From Bifidobacterium sp. (GTDB lineage Bacteria; Actinomycetota; Actinomycetes; Actinomycetales; Bifidobacteriaceae): a DNA stretch of 64,000 bases. The notes beneath the pieces were generated by a model. That model saw only the letters and a program-made list of their open reading frames with translations, was not told the DNA's origin and ran no database searches. The translations under genes and the position numbers were made by a program. How positions within the stretch are numbered: the first letter of the stretch is position 1; every line of letters starts with the position of its first letter. This document shows, piece after piece, positions 36,709 to 45,739 of this stretch. Where the stretch lies: positions 558,001 to 622,000 of the forward strand of contig NZ_JALCLM010000001.1 of NCBI RefSeq assembly GCF_022647885.1, read 5' to 3'.

Positions 36709-38649
36709 TTAAGAGCGTGAGAGTATTCGTGGTTCTCTCGTTGTGGAGTGTGATGTGCCTAAGCCACCAGTGACGCGAATAACTTGGTGACGCAATCTGT
36801 GTGCGTTGAGTACGACGCATAGTGAAGATAACGCCATAGCTAAAGCCGCAATAACCGGATTAAGTAGCCAGCCAGTGAAGGGGTAGAGCACTCCAACAGC
36901 AATCGGAATCGATGCCAGATTAAAGGCCATGGCCCATATGAAGTTTTCTCTGATGTTTCGCACAGTAATATCGCACAGCTGTATGGCCTTTGGTATGCCA
37001 CGCAAATCACCGTTAACCACAGTGATATCCGCTGATTGCAACATGCCATCAATCCCTGAACCAATGGCAAAACCTACATCTGCGGCATTAAGCGCTTCGG
37101 CGTTTTCAATACCATCGCTGGCAAGCGCCACTAAATGTCCTGGTGTGGATTCTGCGATAAAGCGTTTGACCCAGGCTTCTTTGTCACGCTGATTTACTGC
37201 GGCAATGACTTCTTCGATGCCGAGTTCTCGCGCTTGTTCAATGGATGATGCTGTGTCACTACTGCCCAACAGCACCGTACGTACATCGTGAGCGCGTAAT
37301 GTTTCAACGGCGAGTGCGGCGCTTGCCGTAGTGTTATTCCCTTCGGAGTTGCCAATAACGGCTTGATCGATAAGCAATGTGCGAATATGAGTGCCTTGCT
37401 GCAATACTCGTGCTGACGCTAATAGGATGCCGTTTGATGCTCCTAAGTTGACGCTTGCGCTGACAGATAGTGGCGTAACCAGCGCTAGTGCACAAGGGCA
37501 AGCAATAATGAGCACATTGATAGTCGTCACTACAGCGTGTGACAGCCGTGGTTGGGGACCAATGACAATCCATATGGCAAAAGTCCATATGGCAATGAGC
37601 ATAACTATGGGCACAACAAGTTGAGAGATTCTGTCTGTTAGCCGCTGGACAGGAGCTTCATTGTCTTGAGCATGGGTGGCAACATCTACAATGCTGCCAA
37701 GAGTGCTTTGGCTACCTACCTTAGTGCAGCGCAATATGATTGTCCCGGTAAGAGCCGTTGTGCCAGCGAAGACTTGGTCGTCGGAAGTTTTATAACGGCC
37801 CTCGGCTTCACCGGTGATAATTGATTCGTCAATACGAGCTTCCCCGCTAACAATTCTGCCGTCTGCAGGTAGAGCCTCACCAGCTTTGACAATCACAAGG
37901 CTCCCGGTACGAAGCGCGCTGCTGTTAACATCTACGCCCAGGTTGGCGGCGCTAGAGCAGTCAATATCAGTCACATTTGTGGAAGGTAGTACATGGGCAG
38001 TTTTGGGAAGTAAACTCGCCAGATGTTGCACGGATGAATCTGAAAGCGCTCGTGACTTGGTTTCCATTAATCGTCCGAGTAGCACCAGAATGATAGTGAC
38101 TCCGACAGATTCAAAATAGGGTTCGCGCGATCCTTCAGGCATGAGATCGGAAGCGAGGCACACAGCGAGGCTATATATATATGCCGCACTCGTGCCGATA
38201 GATATCAATGAATTGATATCTGGACTACGTTGTGCGATGGCATGTAAGCCGATGTGATGAATGGGCCGCCCGCAGTAGAACATTACAGGCGTAATCAGAA
38301 TTGCCTGTAGCCAGGGGCTTTGTATCCAAGCGGCATGTAACCAACTGTCGTTGTTATCAGTGCCAAAGAACGAGAGAATCCCGAGAATAAAAACGATTAC
38401 TGTCAGAATTATGCCAACTGCGACCAGTCGTGTAAGTTTTGCCGCTTCATGTGTTCTGTCTCCGTATAGCGCTGCATAGGCCTCATCGCTACTCGGCGAG
38501 TTGAAGGACCTACTTTGCTTGCTTGGATCGTTAGGCGCTGGTTGAGATGCCAGGTCGGTGGTCGGAGAGAAAAAATACCAAAGCACAAACCATGTTAAGG
38601 CGCCAGCTGCGACGATCGTGGCTCCAAGCATGAAGATATCGAATCCCAT
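36709..38649 (-). CDS. Degenerate P1B-type ATPase (probable pseudo-enzyme)
   Basis: A 646-residue membrane protein with the overall plan of a heavy-metal P-type ATPase but without its catalytic parts. Present: N-terminal helices, the actuator domain with DESIITGEA (residues 274-282), the metal-transport helix motif ACPCALAL (383-390), and the C-terminal helix pair with YPFTGWLLNPVIAALAMALS. Altered or absent: the phosphorylation motif DKTGT reads DQAVI (Asp428), the nucleotide-binding N domain between it and the P domain is missing, TGDN reads LGSS, and GDGINDAPAL reads SDGIENAEAL (511-520). There is no N-terminal metal-binding domain. Reading frame and codon use look intact, so the protein is probably made, but ATP-driven pumping is very unlikely. 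Divergent from rmuC. Confidence 0.82.
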   Translation of the reverse strand: MGFDIFMLGATIVAAGALTWFVLWYFFSPTTDLASQPAPNDPSKQSRSFNSPSSDEAYAALYGDRTHEAAKLTRLVAVGIILTVIVFILGILSFFGTDNNDSWLHAAWIQSPWLQAILITPVMFYCGRPIHHIGLHAIAQRSPDINSLISIGTSAAYIYSLAVCLASDLMPEGSREPYFESVGVTIILVLLGRLMETKSRALSDSSVQHLASLLPKTAHVLPSTNVTDIDCSSAANLGVDVNSSALRTGSLVIVKAGEALPADGRIVSGEARIDESIITGEAEGRYKTSDDQVFAGTTALTGTIILRCTKVGSQSTLGSIVDVATHAQDNEAPVQRLTDRISQLVVPIVMLIAIWTFAIWIVIGPQPRLSHAVVTTINVLIIACPCALALVTPLSVSASVNLGASNGILLASARVLQQGTHIRTLLIDQAVIGNSEGNNTTASAALAVETLRAHDVRTVLLGSSDTASSIEQARELGIEEVIAAVNQRDKEAWVKRFIAESTPGHLVALASDGIENAEALNAADVGFAIGSGIDGMLQSADITVVNGDLRGIPKAIQLCDITVRNIRENFIWAMAFNLASIPIAVGVLYPFTGWLLNPVIAALAMALSSLCVVLNAHRLRHQVIRVTGGLGTSHSTTREPRILSRS

Positions 38650-38789
38650 CAGTGTCCTCCTTCGACTCTTATCATCTCATTGCCTTCATGGTTCAACACC
38701 TTGACAGGTATTTGTACACGGAGACCACGTATTTACTGTGCTCTCTTATGATATTGCTGAGGTCCAGTGATAATGATTCCATAGAACAT

Positions 38790-40205
38790 ATGTTCGACAA
38801 TACCTCTACCCCTCTCGCTATGCTTCTCGTCCTTTTGGCTGTGTTGTTGGCAGCTGGTCTCGGGTATGTGTTTGGCAGATATTCGCTCGCAAAATCATCT
38901 CATGCACAAGACTCAGATGGGCACAGTGCGGAAGACTATACAGCCATATCGCAACGCTGCGAGACCTTGAGTCAAGAATTACAGTCAGCAAATGGCAAAG
39001 TAGTGCAATATGCCACGCGCTCTGAAGGTTTGGAACAACAACTGGAGTATGTGAAATCTCAACTAGAGCAAGCGCAACAGTCTGAGATTCGTCGTTTGGA
39101 GCAGGAAAAAGACCGTAGTAGAAATGAAGCAGAGCAGCGAGAACAGCGGCAGCGCTCGCAAATGCAAGAGCAGAGCAAAGTCTTGAGTGCTCTTTCTCCG
39201 GTACAAAAGAATCTTGAGACCTTGCAACAGAAGGTTGCTCAGATTGAAGAGGGCCGTAAACATGAGATGGGTATGCTGGGCGAACAGCTTAAAGGACTGG
39301 GGGATCAGCAGACGCGACTCGACAAGGAAACTAGTTCTTTGGCTTCGGCTCTGCGTAATAACAAAATCCGCGGCGCGTGGGGAGAAGCACAGCTCAAAAA
39401 TATCGTGGAATCGGCTGGCTTACTTGAACATGTTGATTTTGATACGCAGGTGGTGGTCACGGATAGAGAAGGTCATATACAGCGACCCGATATGATTGTG
39501 CATTTGCCTGGTGGTAAAACAATTCCTATTGATGCGAAGGCTCCCTATGCCAATTATCAAAGGGCTTGCGATATACCTGAGACAGCTCCACAAGATGAGC
39601 TACTTCGGCGTGCAGCTTTACTTAAATCGCATGCCAAAGATTTACGCGAACATGTCAAAACACTGGGTGACAAAGCCTATTGGAATGCATTTGACACAGC
39701 TCCAGACTTTGTGGTGGCATTTATTCCTAATGAATCTCTGCTGCAAGCTGCACTAGAAGCTGATCCCACACTGATGGACGACGCTTTCGCCCAAAAAGTG
39801 GCCTTGACTTCTCCTGTGACCTTGTGGGCAGTTCTCAAATCTGTTGCTTATGCTTGGCAGCAACAAAGTTTGACGGATGATGCAAAAACTTTATTCACCC
39901 TTTCCAAAGAACTTTATGAACGTTTCGTAGTGCTTGGAGGACGGGCGAACGCTTTGGGTAAGGCTATTACCAAAAGTGTGGGAGCATACAATCAATTCGC
40001 ATCTTCATTAGAATCTCGTGTGCTGGTCACTGCACGTAAATTACAAAAATTGGATCAGTCAAAAATTATTGATGAAGTTGATCTTATCGATTCTGAGCAT
40101 GCGAATATTCGTGAGCTCACTTCCCCTGAAGTTCAGGACGACTCTAAGCCTGAAGACTCAGTAGCTGGTGATTCGCTACCTACTGGTCCAGAAAGCAGTG
40201 ATTGA
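38790..40205 (+). CDS. rmuC: DNA recombination protein RmuC
   Basis: A 471-residue protein from ATG 38790; longer in-frame readings start as far up as 38652 without family resemblance. It has an N-terminal membrane anchor (about residues 7-28), a long coiled coil (about 50-185, rich in Gln, Glu and Arg) and the RmuC nuclease-like domain beginning with NKIRGAWGEAQLKNIVESAGL (first part about 190-205), RPDMIVHLPGGKTIPIDAKAPY (about 230 on) and FIPNESLLQAALEADP. RmuC limits DNA inversions and is linked to PD-(D/E)xK folds. The P1B-like gene runs the other way from a shared 140-base region. Confidence 0.88.
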   Translation: MFDNTSTPLAMLLVLLAVLLAAGLGYVFGRYSLAKSSHAQDSDGHSAEDYTAISQRCETLSQELQSANGKVVQYATRSEGLEQQLEYVKSQLEQAQQSEIRRLEQEKDRSRNEAEQREQRQRSQMQEQSKVLSALSPVQKNLETLQQKVAQIEEGRKHEMGMLGEQLKGLGDQQTRLDKETSSLASALRNNKIRGAWGEAQLKNIVESAGLLEHVDFDTQVVVTDREGHIQRPDMIVHLPGGKTIPIDAKAPYANYQRACDIPETAPQDELLRRAALLKSHAKDLREHVKTLGDKAYWNAFDTAPDFVVAFIPNESLLQAALEADPTLMDDAFAQKVALTSPVTLWAVLKSVAYAWQQQSLTDDAKTLFTLSKELYERFVVLGGRANALGKAITKSVGAYNQFASSLESRVLVTARKLQKLDQSKIIDEVDLIDSEHANIRELTSPEVQDDSKPEDSVAGDSLPTGPESSD

Positions 40206-40266
40206 TTGCGTTCAGGGCATGCCATAAGCAATGGTGATGGGTGTGCCCCGCTATACTCTGGTAGTC

Positions 40267-40956
40267 ATGGCATCTCAAAGAGAATCCGGATCATTCAGAC
40301 AAACAGGGTCTCCTGATTTACGTGAAACGCAGGTCAGTGCAAATATAGAGTCTCTTGATACTCGAGAGCAGCTCAAACGCCTGCTGATTCCAGAGGTCTC
40401 AACAAAGCCATTTAGTGAGCTTTCAGCAGTGACGTATGACCATCAGGGTTCGCAGCTAGCTGGACACCTTCTACTGGATACACTTGAAGAGTCAGGTTTC
40501 GGCATCGATGATTTCGACGCTGTAGGAGCATTAACAGCTGCATCAATTCCTCTGGCTATTTCCATGCTTCAGGCTGCGGCCTCTAGAGGACAAAACCTTG
40601 ACGCCTTTGTTATGGATTTCGTTTACCCCAGTATCAAAGGTCCCTCAATTCGGGGGAAAAGAGTGATGTTATTGGATGCATGGCTCAGTGAGAAATCATA
40701 CGTTCAGACTTCGTCCTTAGTCACTTTGCGAAATGGCAACGAGCTGAGTCTTGATTTTGGCATATTGCAGCGTGAGGGTGCACAGGTTATTGGTATAGCC
40801 GCTCTAGTTGGATCATCGTGTTCCTCTGCAGGGATAGAAGCTATTAATCCGCTCGATGGTGAACACCACACCTTACCTTTTGTGCGTGTTTTTGATGAAG
40901 AAGAATTTTCGACGGTCACGCCGCTCAAGCATATGGATGTTAAGGAGGGGGAGTGA
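40267..40956 (+). CDS. PyrE-like phosphoribosyltransferase homologue with a lost PRPP loop
   Basis: A 229-residue protein (ATG 40267). Its layout follows actinobacterial orotate phosphoribosyltransferase: SELSAVTYDHQGSQLAGHLL where the enzyme has the sheet and helix before the flexible loop, DAVGALTAASIPLAIS (about residues 84-99), ASRGQNLDAFVMDFV (about 105-119), then GKRVMLLDAWLSEKSYV (about 130-146) and a C-terminal REGAQVIGIAALV. Two catalytic sites are altered: the lysine-rich VRKEAK loop after DAFV reads VMDFVYP, and the PRPP-binding VVEDTTTTGGS reads LLDAWLSEKS. It is unlikely to make OMP. Position beside a TrmH-type methyltransferase gene is the same as for pyrE in other actinobacteria, which supports the homology. 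The stop overlaps the next start. Confidence 0.5.
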   Translation: MASQRESGSFRQTGSPDLRETQVSANIESLDTREQLKRLLIPEVSTKPFSELSAVTYDHQGSQLAGHLLLDTLEESGFGIDDFDAVGALTAASIPLAISMLQAAASRGQNLDAFVMDFVYPSIKGPSIRGKRVMLLDAWLSEKSYVQTSSLVTLRNGNELSLDFGILQREGAQVIGIAALVGSSCSSAGIEAINPLDGEHHTLPFVRVFDEEEFSTVTPLKHMDVKEGE

Positions 40957-41666
40957 GCAAACCCTCAGCGTTCACTCAAGCTTCGTTGGCCTCAGGAGAA
41001 CCCGTGTTTCGTACAGTAGGTGTTGGCCCATGGTCGCAGACACATCCAGACCAAGCACGTCCAGATGACCCGTCGTCATCCAACTATGACGCGAGATTTG
41101 ATACAGAGCTACTCGACGAAGGGGATAGACGAAATGTCCTCGACCGTTTCCGTTATTGGAGCGTTGAAGCGATACGAGATGATCTTGATTTACAAGGACG
41201 TCACCAGTTTGAGGTGGCGATTGAAAATTGGACCCATGATTTCAACATAGGTTCGATTGTGCGAACAGCTAATGCTTTTGCTGCCGCAAAAGTGCATATT
41301 GTCGGTCCTCACAAATGGAATCGCAAAGGTGCATTGATGACGGAGCTCTACCAGCATGTTGAGCAGCACCCCTCAATGCAAGATTTACTGAATCAGGTAG
41401 AGGCCGACGATGCTGCGCGTGGAGATCACGAGCGAACGAGCATCATAGCAATCGACAATGTGCCTGGTGCAGTCGCTATTGAGCATTTTGTCTTTCCTAA
41501 ACGATGCCTATTGCTTTTTGGAGCAGAGGGGCCAGGTTTGTCGCAAAAAGCATTAGATTGTGCTGAAGACGTGGTATTCATTTCGCAGTTTGGTTCGGTT
41601 CGTTCAATCAACGCAGGAGCAGCTGCGGCAGTTGCCATGCACTGCTGGATTATGCAACATAGCTGA
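40953..41666 (+). CDS. TrmH/SpoU-type RNA 2'-O-methyltransferase
   Basis: A 237-residue SPOUT enzyme, GTG start overlapping the previous stop by four bases. After about 70 N-terminal residues come the three SPOUT motifs: NIGSIVRTANAFAAAKVHIV (about residues 96-115), LLLFGAEGPGLSQKAL (about 188-203) and FGSVRSINAGAAAAVAMHCW (about 213-232), which build the knotted SAM site. It methylates a ribose in tRNA or rRNA; the target cannot be read from the sequence. A 200-base gap without recognisable features follows. Confidence 0.88.
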   Translation: MSKPSAFTQASLASGEPVFRTVGVGPWSQTHPDQARPDDPSSSNYDARFDTELLDEGDRRNVLDRFRYWSVEAIRDDLDLQGRHQFEVAIENWTHDFNIGSIVRTANAFAAAKVHIVGPHKWNRKGALMTELYQHVEQHPSMQDLLNQVEADDAARGDHERTSIIAIDNVPGAVAIEHFVFPKRCLLLFGAEGPGLSQKALDCAEDVVFISQFGSVRSINAGAAAAVAMHCWIMQHS

Positions 41667-41865
41667 TAGCTGGCGCTTCGCTATAGATACATAATGCTAT
41701 GGCCGACGCATGCACGTCATCTTGACGCCACGCCAAAAACTATATTGAACTTACTATTACAGAGTTCTGCATGAGTGGCTAAATACCGGCCTGAACGAGG
41801 AGGTATTTCCTGCAGTACGATTATCAACTTAACCTTGCCTTGGAATGAGCTGATAGATTCATAGA

Positions 41866-42846
41866 GTGATAGAAATACAGAATCTCAGCAAAACCTTCAA
41901 AGGTAGAGTTGCAGTTAACAATGTTTCCTTTGTTGCTGCAGATGGCAAAGTTACTGGATTCCTTGGCCCAAATGGTGCCGGCAAATCCACTACAATGCGT
42001 ACGGCGTTGGGGTTGATCAAGGCAGACAGTGGGCAGGCTCTCATTGATGGTCAGACTTTTGCATCTATGCGTTCTCCGATGTCAGAGGTCGGTGCCGTGC
42101 TGGATGCAAAGTCGGCGCATAAAGGCCGATCTGCATATTCCCACTTATATGCTTTGGCGCTAACGAATAACATCCCCAAGGCTCGAGTGGACGAGGTTAT
42201 TGAGATAACTGGTATCGCGAATGTGAAAAAACGTCGTGCGGGAGCATTCTCCTTGGGTATGAGTCAACGGCTTTCTATAGCTTCCGCGCTGCTTGGTGAC
42301 CCGCATAACTTGGTATTAGATGAGCCAATTAACGGATTGGACCCAGAGGGAGTGCGCTGGGTAAGAGAACTGTGCCGTTACTATGCCAGCTTGGGCAGAG
42401 CAGTGTTGTTGAGCTCTCATCTGATGAGTGAAGTTGCCCTCACTGCAGATAACTTGGTAATCATAGGCCAAGGTCAAGTATTAGAAAATATGGCAGTTGA
42501 CGCTTTCATTCAAAAGCATTCGAGTGCTGCTATACGCCTTGCCACTCCGGATGTGGAGTTGATGAGGAATCTTGTTGAAAATACACCTGGTGCGCAGATT
42601 GAAGAAATTCCTGCCGCCCCAACGGATCCTCAGGGTGCGCTGGTGTTTCATATTTCTGGCGTAGCACTTGAACAGCTGGCACAGGCTATCGCTCAGACCA
42701 ATATTAGGGTTTACGAATTGTGTGCTGAGCATTCCTCGCTTGAGCAGGCATATATGGAACTCACACATGGGCACGAGCAGTATGCCGCGCAACAGGTTCC
42801 GATACAGCGAGCTGAAACGGTGTCTTCAGGGGAGGCCATACGATGA
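41866..42846 (+). CDS. ABC transporter ATP-binding protein
   Basis: A 326-residue ATPase with GTG start. Walker A GPNGAGKSTTMR (about residues 33-44), signature FSLGMSQRLSIASALL (about 128-143), Walker B NLVLDEPINGLDPEG (about 148-162) and H-loop SSHLMSEV (about 184-191). The domain is followed by about 110 residues typical of the CcmA/NatA-type exporters. It overlaps the permease gene by four bases and forms one export system with it. The substrate (drug, lantibiotic or lipid-like) is not indicated by neighbours. In place of the usual LSGG signature it has FSLGMSQR, common in this subfamily. Confidence 0.9.
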   Translation: MIEIQNLSKTFKGRVAVNNVSFVAADGKVTGFLGPNGAGKSTTMRTALGLIKADSGQALIDGQTFASMRSPMSEVGAVLDAKSAHKGRSAYSHLYALALTNNIPKARVDEVIEITGIANVKKRRAGAFSLGMSQRLSIASALLGDPHNLVLDEPINGLDPEGVRWVRELCRYYASLGRAVLLSSHLMSEVALTADNLVIIGQGQVLENMAVDAFIQKHSSAAIRLATPDVELMRNLVENTPGAQIEEIPAAPTDPQGALVFHISGVALEQLAQAIAQTNIRVYELCAEHSSLEQAYMELTHGHEQYAAQQVPIQRAETVSSGEAIR

Positions 42847-43775
42847 GTTCAAGGAATATCGCTACATCGAAGGAAACTGGACAAGGTGGCTACGTTTCGG
42901 GCAGTAGGCTCTCACCACGTCGTATTCACGTGACTTTTGGTGGGAGTATCCATGCAGAGTTGGTTAAACTGCTGAGTCTTAAGTCGAGCTATATCCTACT
43001 TATCATCAATGCTGCTCTGATACCTCTGGGAACCTTACTGGTAGCGTGGAGTACCAAGCTGGTGAATTCTATAGATGAACAAGGTAATATTCTCAGCACC
43101 ACCAAGCCGATTGAAATGGCTAACCTCTGGATCTCAGTTGGAGCGTTTGTCAGCACAGCAGTGTTGGCGGCAGGAATTCTTGCAATTATGTCCTTGACTT
43201 CTGAATTTGGCAATATGTCAATTCAATCATCCCTCACAGCTAATCCACGTCGTGGCATGTTGATGGCGGCTAAGGCCATTGCGATTTCAGTGCTCACCGC
43301 ATTCTCAACCTTGCTAGGAGTTTTGCTGGCATGGGGTGTCGCGCATATCTTCTTCCTTGGGGTAACTCTTACCCCCTTACCAAATTCGCAGCGTTTTGTC
43401 CCATTGATTATCATTCTTGGCGCGCCAGTTGCCTCTGCGCTTATTGCAGTCATGGCGCTAGGCATTGCAGGAATATGCCGATCAACTGTGGGTGCAGTAT
43501 TTACCTTTATCGCTTTCATGATGATCGTTCCCCAAATACTAGCGGTGATTGCGCAGCTCGGTAATGGCTTCCATTGGATTGGTACCGTTACGGCAGCTCT
43601 TCCAAATTCATTGATGGACGGCGCAGTCGGCGCGGGGATAGGAACGTCATTACCCACTAGTTCGTCAAACGCTTTCGATCCAAATTGGTGGCAAAGCTTA
43701 TTGCTGTTGGCAGTTTGGTCAGCTGCGTCTTATGTACTGGGAACATTGTTCGTGAAACATCGTGATATTAACTAA
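42843..43775 (+). CDS. ABC-2 type transporter permease
   Basis: A 310-residue membrane protein with a polar N-terminus of about 35 residues and six predicted helices (about 48-66, 100-125, 140-170, 182-210, 215-240 and 285-302). Extracytoplasmic loops hold WSTKLVNSIDEQG and a Ser/Thr/Asn-rich segment near the C-terminus. It is the partner of the preceding ATPase. No response regulator or immunity gene flanks the pair, so the role (export or antibiotic self-protection) is open. Confidence 0.82.
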   Translation: MSSRNIATSKETGQGGYVSGSRLSPRRIHVTFGGSIHAELVKLLSLKSSYILLIINAALIPLGTLLVAWSTKLVNSIDEQGNILSTTKPIEMANLWISVGAFVSTAVLAAGILAIMSLTSEFGNMSIQSSLTANPRRGMLMAAKAIAISVLTAFSTLLGVLLAWGVAHIFFLGVTLTPLPNSQRFVPLIIILGAPVASALIAVMALGIAGICRSTVGAVFTFIAFMMIVPQILAVIAQLGNGFHWIGTVTAALPNSLMDGAVGAGIGTSLPTSSSNAFDPNWWQSLLLLAVWSAASYVLGTLFVKHRDIN

Positions 43776-43869
43776 TTGTCAGAGTTATAAGGATTTCAGT
43801 AATTCTTAGGTACGAATTGCCTCACACAGCGAAGTTTAGGTGTCACACACGGCACATATAGTAAGGGCT

Positions 43870-44166
43870 ATGCCAACATTCACACGAGAAGAAATCGAGC
43901 ATTTGGGAGACCTGGCTCGTATAGCCCTCACCGATGATGAGATTAGCCGACTCCAGGGTGAGCTGAACGTGATCGCTGAGTCAATCGCAAAAGTTCAGGA
44001 AGTTGCAGGTGAGGATGTGCCACCTACAGCGAATCCTGTTCCTCTGGAAGCTTACTTGCGCCCTGACGTGGCGGAACAGCCATTGACACAGGAAGCGGCA
44101 CTGAGTGGTGCACCGGCAACTGAAGCCGGTATGTTTGTAGCCCCACGCATTCTGGGTGAGGAGTGA
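43870..44166 (+). CDS. gatC: Aspartyl/glutamyl-tRNA amidotransferase subunit C
   Basis: A 98-residue protein from ATG 43870 ([20 protein letters not shown], the family start); a reading from 43840 adds ten unrelated residues. The N-terminal helices and the C-terminal LRPDV and RILGEE segments fit GatC, which wraps around GatA and GatB. With GatA and GatB it converts Glu-tRNA(Gln), and Asp-tRNA(Asn) in some bacteria, into Gln-tRNA or Asn-tRNA. Confidence 0.93.
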   Translation: MPTFTREEIEHLGDLARIALTDDEISRLQGELNVIAESIAKVQEVAGEDVPPTANPVPLEAYLRPDVAEQPLTQEAALSGAPATEAGMFVAPRILGEE

Positions 44167-44174
44167 GGGAAGTA

Positions 44175-45716
44175 ATGACACAACACAGTGAACTCGTTAC
44201 GATGAGTGCTGCCCAGATGGCGCAGCAAATCAAAGACGGTGAAGTATCGAGCCGAGAGCTGGTAGAAGCTGAGCTAGAGGCAATTGCGGCTGCTGAACCA
44301 AGCATACAAGCCTTCCTGCAAGTGTCTGGCGACGAAGCTTTGCATCAGGCTGATGCATTCGATGCTCGTCGTAAGGCAGGAGATGTCGAAGGGCTTTCTG
44401 AACTTGCCGGTGTACCTATCGCTGTCAAAGATATGATCGTTACCAAAGGGATTCCCACCACGGCGGCCTCCAAAATTCTTGAAGGGTGGGTGCCTCCTTA
44501 CGACGCAACTGTTGTGCGTAAGCTCAAGGCAGCGGGCATGCCTATTCTTGGTAAAACAAATCTTGATGAGTTTGCACAGGGTTCTTCAACTGAGCACAGC
44601 GCGTACCAGACCACACATAATCCTTGGGATACAGAACGTGTCCCAGGTGGTTCGGGCGGTGGTTCAGCCTCAGCAGTCGCCGCCTTCGAAGCTCCATTGG
44701 CACTTGGCACTGACACGGGTGGCTCCATTCGTCAGCCAGGCGCTTTAACCGGCACAGTCGGTGTGAAGCCTACATATGGTGGTGTGTCACGGTTTGGTGC
44801 AATTGCCATGGCCTCATCGCTCGATCAGATTGGGCCAGTCTCGCGCACAGTGCTTGATGCTGCACTATTGCATGAAGTCATTGGCGGATATGATGAGCGC
44901 GATTCCACATCAATTCCTAAGCCATTACCTAAACTGGCAGACGCTGCACGCGAGGGAATGAAGCGTGACCTGCATGGTATGCGCGTAGGTCTTGTCAAGG
45001 AAATTAGTGGTGAGGGATTCCAAGCTGGCGTAGAGGCACGATTCCGTGAGGGCGTTGCTGCACTAGAAGCTATGGGTGCTGAAGTAGTTGAGATTTCTTG
45101 CCCGCATTTCTCTTATGCATTAGGTGCGTATTACATCATTATGCCTTCGGAAGTCTCGAGCAACCTTGCTCGCTACGATGGTATGCGCTATGGCTTGCGC
45201 GTGATGCCTAAGGAAGGTACACCGCAAACTGCTGCAAATATGATGTCTGCAACGAGAGAACAGGGCTTCGGCGACGAGGTCAAACGACGTATCATTCTGG
45301 GAACGTATGCACTCTCCGCGGGTTACTATGACGCTTGGTACGGGTCAGCGCAGAAGGTGCGCACATTGATTATTCGTGACTTTGCGAAGGCTTTTGAGCA
45401 GGTCGATGTGTTGGTATCACCTACTAGCCCAAGCACCGCATTCAAATTCGGCGAGAAAATGAATGATCCTCTGACGATGTATTTGGAAGATATCGCCACA
45501 ATTCCAGCCAATTTGGCAGGTGTGCCTGCCATGTCTATTCCAGCTGGGTTAAGTGATGATGGTTTGCCTGCTGGATTCCAGTTCTTTGCTCCACAGATGC
45601 ACGACGAAAAACTGTATAAGCCGGCCGCAGCACTGGAAGCGGCTCTGCTGGAACAGCACCATGGTCCTATCTGGCAGTCAATGAACACCCCTTGGCTTGA
45701 TGGCCTAAACAAGTAA
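44175..45716 (+). CDS. gatA: Aspartyl/glutamyl-tRNA amidotransferase subunit A
   Basis: A 513-residue amidase-signature enzyme, starting at ATG 44175 after GAGGGAAGT; a GTG at 44163 would overlap gatC. The Ser-cisSer-Lys triad is Lys85 (PIAVKDMI), Ser160 ([14 protein letters not shown]) and Ser184 ([12 protein letters not shown]). It releases ammonia from glutamine, which is channelled to GatB. It lies 8 bases after gatC and 23 bases before gatB, so the three are one operon. Confidence 0.96.
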   Translation: MTQHSELVTMSAAQMAQQIKDGEVSSRELVEAELEAIAAAEPSIQAFLQVSGDEALHQADAFDARRKAGDVEGLSELAGVPIAVKDMIVTKGIPTTAASKILEGWVPPYDATVVRKLKAAGMPILGKTNLDEFAQGSSTEHSAYQTTHNPWDTERVPGGSGGGSASAVAAFEAPLALGTDTGGSIRQPGALTGTVGVKPTYGGVSRFGAIAMASSLDQIGPVSRTVLDAALLHEVIGGYDERDSTSIPKPLPKLADAAREGMKRDLHGMRVGLVKEISGEGFQAGVEARFREGVAALEAMGAEVVEISCPHFSYALGAYYIIMPSEVSSNLARYDGMRYGLRVMPKEGTPQTAANMMSATREQGFGDEVKRRIILGTYALSAGYYDAWYGSAQKVRTLIIRDFAKAFEQVDVLVSPTSPSTAFKFGEKMNDPLTMYLEDIATIPANLAGVPAMSIPAGLSDDGLPAGFQFFAPQMHDEKLYKPAAALEAALLEQHHGPIWQSMNTPWLDGLNK

Positions 45717-45739
45717 GCATCGGAAGGATTACATTCGAT

